Positions 14,707 through 21,762 of a stretch of DNA of 21,762 nucleotides are shown one piece after another (the first letter of the stretch is position 1; every line of letters starts with the position of its first letter). Position numbers and translations under genes: made by a program. The DNA is from an uncultured Eubacteriales bacterium (GTDB lineage: Bacteria; Bacillota; Clostridia; Oscillospirales; Oscillospiraceae): the NCBI GenBank assembly GCA_900548795.1, contig URLT01000021.1:1-21762 (forward strand), written 5' to 3'. The notes under the pieces are model-generated. The model did no database searches. It saw nothing but the letters and a program-made list of their open reading frames with translations, and was not told the DNA's origin.

Positions 14707-15780
14707 ATGAAAAAAATTGCTGCACTTGCGCTGACGCTGGCGCTGCTGCTTTCTCTGGTCGGCTGCGGTCTGTTTCGCAGCGAGGACGTCCTGAAGCTGG
14801 GCGACTACGACCACCACGACCCCAAGGGGCTGACCTATGACGAGCGGCTGGCGCTCAAGGCCGAGGACTTCGGCGCAACGCTCGGGGAGAGCCTGTCGGC
14901 CGCGGCCTATCCCGATCTGATGCTGCTTGACGAATCGGGCAGCATGGTCGGGCTTTATGACTACGACGAGGAGACCGGCCTTGCCAAGGGCTGGACGAGC
15001 ATGGCCGACGGAAGCTACACGGCCTTTGAGCCGGGGCAGGAGGTCGACCTAGGCAAGCCCGACGAGTCGAAAATTGTCACCCTTGCCGGCGACGTGACGC
15101 TGTATTTCGTCGTCTATGGCAACAAGGACAAGGTCGTCGAGGTCGACGGCTATCTGTTCCTGACCGACGCCAAGGACAAGGACACCGTGATGGATGCCAT
15201 GCAGGAGCTTTACGGCGCGGAGTGCACCGCCGAGAGCGACACCGTGCTCAAGTGCGTCCAGAGCGGCGATGCGCTGACGCAGGAGCTTGCGGCGCTGGGC
15301 TATTCCGACGGCTGCAGCGCGAAGACCTACGCGAGCCTGCTGCAGCAGGTCTACGGCGTGCACACCGACGGCGGCGAGGCGGCCTTCCGCCCCTACAGCG
15401 GCCACACCGACCCGAGCGACCTGACGTTCGATCAGCGCGTCGTGCTGACCGGCTCCGGCACGGCGTCCGTGACCGAGGAATACGCGGCGGACGTGTCGTC
15501 CATGACCGACTATCTCTACGGCAGCGAGGGCAAGCTCGTTGCGCAGTATACCTATATTGAGTGCCCCTCCAAGGAGGCTGCCGACGCGCTGGTCGAGGGC
15601 GAGATGTTCCCGAAGGCCGAGCGCATTTCCGACACGGTGCTGCTCAACAAGCTCGACGGCAAGGAGCTTCAGGACACCCTCGCGGCCTACATGGGCTACA
15701 GCGTTTTGAAGGACGACTCCGTCGAGGAATACGTCCGCATGATCGAGGAGACCTATTTCTCGGTCGTCTGTGAGCAGTGA
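14707..15780 (+). CDS. Lipoprotein of unknown function with internal duplication
   Basis: A 357-residue secreted lipoprotein. The signal peptide is MKKIAALALTLALLLSLVGC with lipobox LVGC, so Cys20 would be lipidated and the protein anchored on the outer face of the membrane. The mature part appears to be duplicated. Residues about 34-215 start with DHHDPKGLTYDERLAL and residues about 229-355 with GHTDPSDLTFDQRVVL. Both continue with a strand-rich part containing a KxxVxxxxY/F pattern and an SDTVL segment, ending in a helical region. The first copy is longer. No family could be named. AGAAGGAG precedes ATG 14707, and the stop overlaps a GTG start of the first ABC gene (GTGA), so it may be an accessory subunit of that exporter. 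Confidence 0.85.
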   Translation: MKKIAALALTLALLLSLVGCGLFRSEDVLKLGDYDHHDPKGLTYDERLALKAEDFGATLGESLSAAAYPDLMLLDESGSMVGLYDYDEETGLAKGWTSMADGSYTAFEPGQEVDLGKPDESKIVTLAGDVTLYFVVYGNKDKVVEVDGYLFLTDAKDKDTVMDAMQELYGAECTAESDTVLKCVQSGDALTQELAALGYSDGCSAKTYASLLQQVYGVHTDGGEAAFRPYSGHTDPSDLTFDQRVVLTGSGTASVTEEYAADVSSMTDYLYGSEGKLVAQYTYIECPSKEAADALVEGEMFPKAERISDTVLLNKLDGKELQDTLAAYMGYSVLKDDSVEEYVRMIEETYFSVVCEQ

Positions 15781-17537
15781 CCGGACGCCGCATGAGCAAG
15801 CAATGGAGCGCCGGGCGGCGCCGCGACGGCTGGCGCGCGCTTCTGCGCACGCTCGGCAGGCTCCGGCTCCCGTGGGGCTGGATCGCCGTCGCGCTGGCGC
15901 TGAACCTCGGCTTTAACACCCTGATCCTCTATCTGCCCGACACGACCGCCGCCCTGATGAGCGGGCAGCTCACGGGCGGCGCGCTGACGAAGGCGATCAT
16001 GCATTTCGTCTCGCTGGCGTTGCTGTCCTTCGTGCTGGTCGCGGGGCAGGCGCAGGCGCGTGCCTGCGGCGCGCGCTGCGCGCGGCAGCGCATCTGGCGG
16101 CGGATGCTCCACATGCGTATGCCGTTTTTTGACCGCAACGACCCCTCCGACCTGATGAGCGCGATCACGACCGACGCCCGCTCGGCGGTCGAGGGGCTTG
16201 TGAACTGCATCATCTATCTCATTCCCGACCTGTATTACATTGTCATGGCGCTGCGGCGCATCAACCAGTATCACTGGATCCTCGCCGTCTCGTGCTTTGC
16301 GCTTCTTCCGATCAAATATCTTTACGCCCTGCTCATGGGCAAGCAGATGCAGAAGCACACCGCGCGGCTCTATGATCGGATCGGCCGCCTGACCGGCTTT
16401 CTGGCCGACCGCATCCATCACCTGCCGCTCATCAAGGTCTGCGCCAACGAGCAGGCCGAGGGCGAGGCCGGCGAGGCCGCGTCGGAGGAGCTGCTGCGCG
16501 CCAACATGAAGCTCGTGCAGCTCGACAACCTCTCCGTCGGCGCGACCGCCGTGATCGACCTGCTGCAAAAATTCATCGTGATCGTCGTTGCGGTGCTGCT
16601 GCTGCAGCAGCGCCGGATCGATCTGGCCATGTGGCTGGCCTTCTTCCTCTTTTCGCAGAACCTCTTTCCGACAATGGACGAGGTCTTCGACCTCTGGATC
16701 CGCATCAAGGGGATGCACGGCAGCTTCCGCCGCATCGTCGAGGTCATGGAGGGCGAGGTCGAGGACACGCAGGGGCTCAGCCCCTTCCCGCAGCGCGGCG
16801 ATCTGCGCTTTGAGCACGTCTCCTTCACCTATCCGGGGACGGACGAGCCTGCCCTGCGCGACGTGAGCTTCACCGTGCCGCGCGGCACGAGCGCCGCGAT
16901 CGTCGGCCTCTGCGGCAGCGGCAAGACGACCGCGCTGAGCCTGCTCGAGCGCTTCTACGAGCCGACGGAGGGGCGGATCCTCCTCGGCGAAACGCCGCTC
17001 TGCGACATTCCGCTGCACGAGCTGCGCCGCCGCATCGCCTATGTGCAGCAGGGCGCGGGCGTCTTCGGCGGGACGCTTCGTCAGGCGCTGACCTACGGCA
17101 TCGACCGCCCGCTCTCCGACGAGGAGCTGCTTGCGGCGGCCGAAAAAACCGGCTTTTCGGACTATCTGGCGCAGTGTCCGCAGGGACTGGACACGCCGGT
17201 CGCTCCCGGCGGCGGCTCCATGTCCGGCGGGCAGAGCCAGCGGCTCGTGCTCACGCGGGAGCTGCTGCGCGGCGGCGAGCTGATTTTGATGGACGAGCCG
17301 ACCTCGGCGCTCGACGTGCGCATCTCGGCACGGCTCCGGCAGGTCACGGACGAGCTTTTTGCGGACAAGACCCGCCTGCTCATCACGCACGACCTGAGCC
17401 TTGCGCGGTGCTATGCGCGCATTCTCGTGCTGGAGAACGGCCGCCTGATCGGCGACGGCAGCCACGAGACGCTGCTGAAGACCTGCGCGGCCTACCGCGA
17501 GCTGAACGAAAACGCGGGAGAGGAGGTGCCGGCATGA
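15777..17537 (+). CDS. ABC exporter half-transporter (permease fused to ATPase), subunit 1
   Basis: A 586-residue fused half-transporter with an N-terminal six-helix type 1 exporter domain (about 35-320) and a C-terminal ATPase. Positions counted from GTG 15777: A-loop Tyr in FEHVSFTYPG, Walker A GLCGSGKTT (377-385), Q-loop YVQQ, signature MSGGQ (482-486), Walker B LILMDEPTSALD with D506 and E507, and the switch His in THD (538). All ATP-site residues are intact. The start is uncertain: GTG 15777 overlaps the lipoprotein stop, while ATG 15792 (MSKQW) is five codons on; neither has a strong ribosome binding site. It overlaps the second half-transporter gene by four bases, so they probably form a heterodimer. 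The substrate (drug, peptide or lipid) is not evident. Confidence 0.92.
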   Translation: MTGRRMSKQWSAGRRRDGWRALLRTLGRLRLPWGWIAVALALNLGFNTLILYLPDTTAALMSGQLTGGALTKAIMHFVSLALLSFVLVAGQAQARACGARCARQRIWRRMLHMRMPFFDRNDPSDLMSAITTDARSAVEGLVNCIIYLIPDLYYIVMALRRINQYHWILAVSCFALLPIKYLYALLMGKQMQKHTARLYDRIGRLTGFLADRIHHLPLIKVCANEQAEGEAGEAASEELLRANMKLVQLDNLSVGATAVIDLLQKFIVIVVAVLLLQQRRIDLAMWLAFFLFSQNLFPTMDEVFDLWIRIKGMHGSFRRIVEVMEGEVEDTQGLSPFPQRGDLRFEHVSFTYPGTDEPALRDVSFTVPRGTSAAIVGLCGSGKTTALSLLERFYEPTEGRILLGETPLCDIPLHELRRRIAYVQQGAGVFGGTLRQALTYGIDRPLSDEELLAAAEKTGFSDYLAQCPQGLDTPVAPGGGSMSGGQSQRLVLTRELLRGGELILMDEPTSALDVRISARLRQVTDELFADKTRLLITHDLSLARCYARILVLENGRLIGDGSHETLLKTCAAYRELNENAGEEVPA

Positions 17538-19249
17538 ACCCGAACGCCCACCGTTCCCTGCGCCGCTACGGCGGCGTGCTGCGCGGCGTGCGCCTGCCGT
17601 GGCTGCTCATCCTCTTCAGCTTTTTCTGCTCCGTGGTCATGATGCTGCTCGAGCTGCGCGTCGCAACGCTCACGGCCGACATCATCGACGCCAGTCAAAA
17701 GGCCATCAACGGCCAAAAGCTCCTGCCCTACGTCGTTATGACCGCCCTGACCGCCGTTTTCACCATTCTCAACAACTATTTCACGCGAAAAATGGAGGAG
17801 ACGATCACCCTGCGCGTGCGCGCCAAGCTATGGCGGCGGATCATGCGCCTGCCCACGCGCTACTACGACGAGGACAACGGCGACGAGCTGGTCAGCCGCG
17901 TGACCTCCGATGCCGAGGCGCCCGCGTCGCTTTTCTCCATGGCGGTGTCCTTCGTGACCTGCGTGGTCACGAGCGTGCGGGGCTTCGCCGGGCTCTTTGA
18001 AAAGAACGCCATGCTCGCGCGCTATTCGCTGCTCATTCTGCCGCTGACGCTGGGCGTCTGCGTGCTTTACGGCAAGCTCATGTTCCGTCTGGGCGTCTAT
18101 TCCACCGTCACCACGGCCGAGAGCCTCGGCTACCTTGCCGAGCGCGTGCGGAATTTTCGCCTCATCAAGAGCGCCGTGGCCGAGCGGGCCGAGGGGCAGC
18201 GCGGCGACGGCGCCTTCCGGCGGATGTACCGCGCCGATTTCCTGAGCTGGCTGATGGTCGCGGGATACCAGCTCGCCTCGGGCATTTTTTCGATCTTCTT
18301 CCTCTTCCTCGTCTTTGTCGTCGGCGGACGGCTCGTGCCCAAGGGCATCCTGACCGTGGGCGACCTGACGAGCTTTTACCTGATCTCCGGCATCGTCTCG
18401 CTGCAGCTCATGCAGTTTTTCATGAACGTCGGCTCCGTCTCCGGCACCTTCGGCACGATGAAAAAAATCGCCGAGATCCTGGACACGCCCACGGAATGCG
18501 ACGCGGGCGAGCCGGCGCCGCCGGTGCGCGGCGAGCTGAGCCTCGAGCGCGTGTGCTTTGCCTACGGCGACGGGCCGGACGTGCTCCGCGACCTGAGCCT
18601 GCGCATCCCCGCCGGGAAGGTCACGGCCGTCCTCGGCGGCAACGGCGCGGGCAAATCCACGCTGTTCAAGCTGCTTGCCCGGCTCTATGAGCCGCGCTCG
18701 GGCGAGATCCGGCTCGACGGGAGAAGCATTTCCGACTTCAGCCTGCCGCAGTGGCGCAGCCGCTTTGCCTATGTTTTCCAGCGCGACCCGCTCATCGGCG
18801 GCACTGTGCGCGAGAACCTGACCTACGGCCTTGACCGGCCGGTCAGCGACGAGGAGCTGGCCGCCGTGACCAAGCAGGCCAACTGCTACGAGTGCATCAT
18901 GGAAAAGCCGAACGGCTTTGACGAGGACGTCGGGCAGGACGGCTCGAGCTTCTCCGGCGGGCAGGGGCAGTGCATCGCCATTGCGCGCGCCATGCTGCGC
19001 AACGCGGACTGCCTGCTGCTCGACGAGGCCACCGGCAGCCTCGACGCGACCAGTCAGGCGCGCGTGACCGAGGCGCTGGAGCGGCTGACGAAGGGTCGCA
19101 CCACCCTCATGATCGCGCACAGCTACGCCGCCACGCGCTGCGCCGACCACATCGTCGTCATGAAGGACGGCGCGGTCGAGGCCGCCGGCACGCCCGACGA
19201 GCTGCGCAAAACCAGCGAGTTTTATCGCCTGTTCGCCAAGACGCTCTGA
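17534..19249 (+). CDS. ABC exporter half-transporter (permease fused to ATPase), subunit 2
   Basis: A 571-residue fused half-transporter, starting at ATG 17534 (ATGA overlap with subunit 1) eight bases after AGGAGG; the open frame further upstream lies within subunit 1 and is a shadow. Six hydrophobic segments in residues about 20-310 are followed by an ATPase: A-loop Tyr in RVCFAYGDG, Walker A GGNGAGKST (368-376), Q-loop VFQR, signature FSGGQ (473-477), Walker B LLLDEATGSLD, and the switch His in IAHS. Both nucleotide sites of the presumed heterodimer look competent, unlike many heterodimeric exporters that have one degenerate site. Sequence divergence between the two subunits supports a heterodimer rather than a recent duplication. 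The substrate is unknown. Confidence 0.92.
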   Translation: MNPNAHRSLRRYGGVLRGVRLPWLLILFSFFCSVVMMLLELRVATLTADIIDASQKAINGQKLLPYVVMTALTAVFTILNNYFTRKMEETITLRVRAKLWRRIMRLPTRYYDEDNGDELVSRVTSDAEAPASLFSMAVSFVTCVVTSVRGFAGLFEKNAMLARYSLLILPLTLGVCVLYGKLMFRLGVYSTVTTAESLGYLAERVRNFRLIKSAVAERAEGQRGDGAFRRMYRADFLSWLMVAGYQLASGIFSIFFLFLVFVVGGRLVPKGILTVGDLTSFYLISGIVSLQLMQFFMNVGSVSGTFGTMKKIAEILDTPTECDAGEPAPPVRGELSLERVCFAYGDGPDVLRDLSLRIPAGKVTAVLGGNGAGKSTLFKLLARLYEPRSGEIRLDGRSISDFSLPQWRSRFAYVFQRDPLIGGTVRENLTYGLDRPVSDEELAAVTKQANCYECIMEKPNGFDEDVGQDGSSFSGGQGQCIAIARAMLRNADCLLLDEATGSLDATSQARVTEALERLTKGRTTLMIAHSYAATRCADHIVVMKDGAVEAAGTPDELRKTSEFYRLFAKTL

Positions 19250-19267
19250 GCGCAGGCGACGTTCTTT

Positions 19268-19320
19268 GGCAGCACCGCGCGATCGCGTCGACGCGCTTCG
19301 CCGGCTCGCGCGAGGCTGCC
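19268..19320 (+). other. G+C-rich stem-loop after the ABC operon
   Basis: GGCAGC (19268-19273) pairs with GCTGCC (19315-19320), and inside it GCGCGA pairs with TCGCGC. No T tract follows (CTATAAAAAC), so termination is doubtful. TATAAA at 19322-19327 could be part of a promoter but has no -35 partner. Confidence 0.45.
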
Positions 19321-19329
19321 CTATAAAAA

Positions 19330-19501
19330 CAGAGGAAAGCTCTGATTCAATCGCAAGAGCGGTCAGCGAGGGATTTTGTTCCAAATTGAGGTTTGGAAAT
19401 CGCAGGAATACTTTGTGTATTTCAAGATTTTCAAACCAATCAGTTGGGGCAAAAGACCCGCTGAGCGCCGCAGCCGATTGATTCAGAGGTTTCAGAGGAA
19501 A
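19330..19501. repeat. 9-bp direct repeat flanking the palindromic element
   Basis: CAGAGGAAA occurs at 19330-19338 and at 19493-19501. The right copy supplies the AGAGG ribosome binding site of the M16C peptidase gene. It could be a target-site duplication, but a third partial TTCAGAGG at 19482-19489 means chance or local tandem duplication is possible. Confidence 0.55.
19339..19492. mobile_element. MITE-like palindromic element (non-coding)
   Basis: The segment is one long imperfect palindrome centred at about 19414. Outer arms CTCTGATTCAATCG (19340-19353) and CGATTGATTCAGAG (19475-19488) match with one mismatch. Inner arms 19364-19395 and 19432-19463 are complementary with a few mismatches and one indel. 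The centre GGAATAC-TTTGT-GTATTTC closes the hairpin. It is richer in A+T than the flanking genes, has no open frame of note, and is bounded by the 9-bp direct repeats. This is the expected form of a miniature inverted-repeat element. A structured RNA or operator region is the alternative. Confidence 0.55.
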
Positions 19502-19505
19502 ATAC

Positions 19506-21762
19506 ATGATTTTACAACAAATTTCTTTGAAAAACACGGCGGACGGCACGCTCCTGCACGGCTTCGAGCTGATCGGACGCAGGCCGGTGCCGTCGCACGG
19601 CGGCGAGCTGTTCACCCTGCGCCACCGCAAGACCGGCGCGGAGCTGCTCTATCTGGAGCGCCCGGTCGAAAACAAGACCTTCGCCGTCTGCTTCAAGACG
19701 CTGCCCGAGGACGACACGGGCGTGTTTCACATTCTTGAGCACAGCGTGCTCAACGGCTCGAAAAAATACCCGGTCAAGGAGCCGTTCGTCTCGCTGCTGC
19801 AAAGCTCGATGCAGACCTTTCTCAACGCCCTGACCTACAGCGACAAGACGCTCTTCCCCGTCTCGAGTCGCAACGAGCAGGATCTGTTCAACCTGATGTC
19901 GGTCTATCTCGACGCAGTGTTCTGCCCGCTGCTGCACGAGCGCCCCGAGATCTTCATGCAGGAGGGCTGGCATTATGAGCTTGACGCGGACGGCACGCCG
20001 AGCTGCCACGGCGTCGTGTTCAGCGAGATGAAGGGCGCGTTCGCCAACGTGAACACCCTGCTCGGCGCCGAGACCGACCGCCTGCTCTTCCCCGACACGA
20101 GCTACGGCTTTGTCAGCGGCGGCCATCCGGAGCACATTCCGGAGCTGACCTACGAGCAGTTCCGGCAGACGCACCGCCGGTTCTATCATCCGTCGAACGC
20201 GCGCTTCTTCCTCGACGGGCGCATGGACGTCGGCCGCATCCTCGCGCTTCTCGACGGGGAATATCTCTGCAAATTCGAGCGCCGCGCGCCGGACTTTGAT
20301 TTTGTCGAGCAGACGCCGCGCGTCGCGGAAAAAACGATTTTTTATGAAACGCAGGAGCCGGACGCAATGGCGCATATGGTCGCCGCGAAGCTCCTGTGCC
20401 GCCATGACGAGACGGAAAAGCTCTACGCCGCGAACATTCTCGCCGACTATCTGACCGGCTCGAACGAGGCGCCGCTCACGCGGGCGTTTCTGGAGCGCGG
20501 GCTGGCGCAGGACGTCTCGCTGGACGTCGACGCCGGCGTCTATCAGCCGAGCGTTTCGCTCGTGCTGCGCAACGTCGAGGCCGCGCGCTTCGGCGAGCTG
20601 CGCGCCCTGCTGCCCGAGACGGTCGCCGCCCTGCTGCGAGACGGCCTGAACAAGGAGGCGCTCGAGGCGAGTCTGGAGCGCGCGGCCTTCCAGAACCGCG
20701 AGCTGAGCGAGCCGTCCGGCATCGAGCTTTGCTCCCGCGTGCTCGAGGGCTGGCTCTACGGCGACGACCCGCTGACCCATGTCGAAAACGCGGGGATCTA
20801 TGCCTCTCTGCGCGAAAAGCTGCATCATTCGGACTATTTCGAGTCTCTGCTTGCCGAGATGCTCGGCGACGCGTCGTCGCTGTGCTGTCTCTATGCCCTG
20901 CCCTCGCTGACCAAGGGACAGGAGGACGCGCAGGCCGAGGCCGCCCGCGCTGCCGCCGCCTGCGCCGCGTGGAGCGATGCCGAGCGGCAGCGGGCGCAGG
21001 ACGCCGTGCTTTCCATGCAGCGCTGGCAGCAGACGCCTGACAGCGACGAGGCGCTTGCGGCGCTGCCCCGCCTCAGCCTGCGCGATGTGCCGGAGACGCT
21101 GGCGCAGCAGCAGACCGAGCTGGGCGCCCTCTGCGGCGCGCCGGTGCTCACGCTCCGCGAGAGCACGAACGGCGTGGTCTACCTGAACCTCTTCTTCGCG
21201 CTCCCGGATTTCACGGTCGAGGAGCTGCGCCTGCTCAGCCTTGCGGCGGCCTGCTTCGGCGAGCTGCGCACGGAGCACATCCCCGCCGACCGCCTGCAGA
21301 CGCGCCTCAAGGCGACGATGGGCTGGCTCAAGGCGAGCGTGAGCCTGTCCGCGCGGCACGGCGAGACGACGTCCTGCACGCCGCAGCTCCTGATCTCCGC
21401 GGCCATGCTCGAGGAGAACGTCCCGGCGGCGCTGGAGCTGCTGCAGGAGCTGCTGCTGAACGGGCGCTACGACGAGACGGATCGCATTGCCGAGACGGTG
21501 CGGCAGTATGCCTACGAGCTCAAGCAGTCGCTGACCTCCGCCGGGCACTCCTACGCCATCACCAAGGCGCTCGCGCCGTTTTCCGCGCTCGGCGCCTATC
21601 ACGAGGCGCTGACCGGGGAGCGCTACGTCCGCTGGTTTTCGGCGCTGGCCGGCCGGCTCGAGACGGAAGGCGCAGCCGTCGGCGAACGGCTTGCGGCGCT
21701 GATGCGGCGCGCCGTTGCGCGCTGCCGCCTGTTCGTCGGCTGCGCCGGCGGGCTGCGCCCCG
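19506..21762 (+). CDS. Zinc metallopeptidase, M16C (presequence protease-like) family, 3' end missing
   Basis: An open frame from ATG 19506 runs without a stop to the window end, 752 residues of a family that is usually about 970. The inverted zinc motif HxxEH is present as HILEH (H75, E78, H79), and the third metal ligand is the Glu in VVFSEMKGAF (E174), at the spacing usual for M16. Around them are family stretches such as EHSVLNGSKKYPVKEPF, TFLNALTYSDKTLFPVSS and FYHPSNARFFLDG. The enzyme should degrade peptides in a closed clamshell of two halves; the second half (inactive M16 repeat) begins in this window. No signal peptide is seen, so it is probably cytoplasmic. The AGAGG ribosome binding site lies in the flanking direct repeat of the palindromic element. 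Confidence 0.95.
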   Translation, partial: MILQQISLKNTADGTLLHGFELIGRRPVPSHGGELFTLRHRKTGAELLYLERPVENKTFAVCFKTLPEDDTGVFHILEHSVLNGSKKYPVKEPFVSLLQSSMQTFLNALTYSDKTLFPVSSRNEQDLFNLMSVYLDAVFCPLLHERPEIFMQEGWHYELDADGTPSCHGVVFSEMKGAFANVNTLLGAETDRLLFPDTSYGFVSGGHPEHIPELTYEQFRQTHRRFYHPSNARFFLDGRMDVGRILALLDGEYLCKFERRAPDFDFVEQTPRVAEKTIFYETQEPDAMAHMVAAKLLCRHDETEKLYAANILADYLTGSNEAPLTRAFLERGLAQDVSLDVDAGVYQPSVSLVLRNVEAARFGELRALLPETVAALLRDGLNKEALEASLERAAFQNRELSEPSGIELCSRVLEGWLYGDDPLTHVENAGIYASLREKLHHSDYFESLLAEMLGDASSLCCLYALPSLTKGQEDAQAEAARAAAACAAWSDAERQRAQDAVLSMQRWQQTPDSDEALAALPRLSLRDVPETLAQQQTELGALCGAPVLTLRESTNGVVYLNLFFALPDFTVEELRLLSLAAACFGELRTEHIPADRLQTRLKATMGWLKASVSLSARHGETTSCTPQLLISAAMLEENVPAALELLQELLLNGRYDETDRIAETVRQYAYELKQSLTSAGHSYAITKALAPFSALGAYHEALTGERYVRWFSALAGRLETEGAAVGERLAALMRRAVARCRLFVGCAGGLRP

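Noticed and set aside
19512..21602. 696-codon minus-strand open frame opposite the M16C peptidase
   Set aside because: The plus-strand frame has intact zinc motifs; the minus-strand product is a compositional shadow.

Overview
The window is G+C-rich bacterial DNA with strong AGGAGG-type ribosome binding sites, TTGnnn/TATAAT promoters at 17-bp spacing, short intergenic gaps and a prs-pth-mfd gene order. Together with arginine deiminase, ATP-type PEP carboxykinase and a stand-alone ferredoxin:thioredoxin-reductase-like protein, this suggests an anaerobic, high-G+C member of the Clostridia, probably a gut Oscillospiraceae/Ruminococcaceae type. The lineage is inferred; no 16S or other marker is present. 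No CRISPR array, tRNA, rRNA or complete insertion sequence was seen.

Layout. 1-287: 3' end of a GNAT acetyltransferase with a clear terminator. 530-2334 (+): a three-gene unit of arginine deiminase (arcA), a Dabb-domain protein and a small GIY-YIG nuclease-like protein. 2408-7868 (+): a promoter, a long structured leader ending in a terminator-like hairpin, then prs, pth and mfd (nucleotide precursor supply, translation recycling, transcription-coupled repair). 7940-9816 (+): pckA with its promoter, a leader hairpin, a folded RNA candidate in its 3' region and a strong terminator. 9831-10047: a dense cluster of hairpins and repeats between convergent transcription units. 10046-12783 (-): a GtrA-family membrane protein with its own promoter, and a KtrB/TrkH-KtrA/TrkA potassium uptake operon.

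12784-13245 holds a GTCATTGCGAGG-type intergenic repeat, a 30-bp imperfect tandem duplication and the next promoter. 13168-14656 (+) is a compact redox/folding operon: a trigger-factor-like protein without the ribosome-binding domain, a thioredoxin-like protein with a CAAC active site, and a 66-residue six-cysteine FTR catalytic-subunit-like protein. 14707-19249 (+): a lipoprotein with an internal duplication, overlapping two ABC exporter half-transporters that probably form a heterodimer. 19330-19501: a palindromic MITE-like element, bounded by a 9-bp direct repeat, abutting the ribosome binding site of an M16C metallopeptidase that runs off the end of the window (19506 onward).

Most genes are housekeeping or ordinary accessory genes. 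The least explained parts are the non-coding elements: the prs leader, the RNA fold after pckA, the hairpin cluster at 9.8-10.0 kb and the palindrome at 19.4 kb. The small redox operon is the most interesting protein-coding group.
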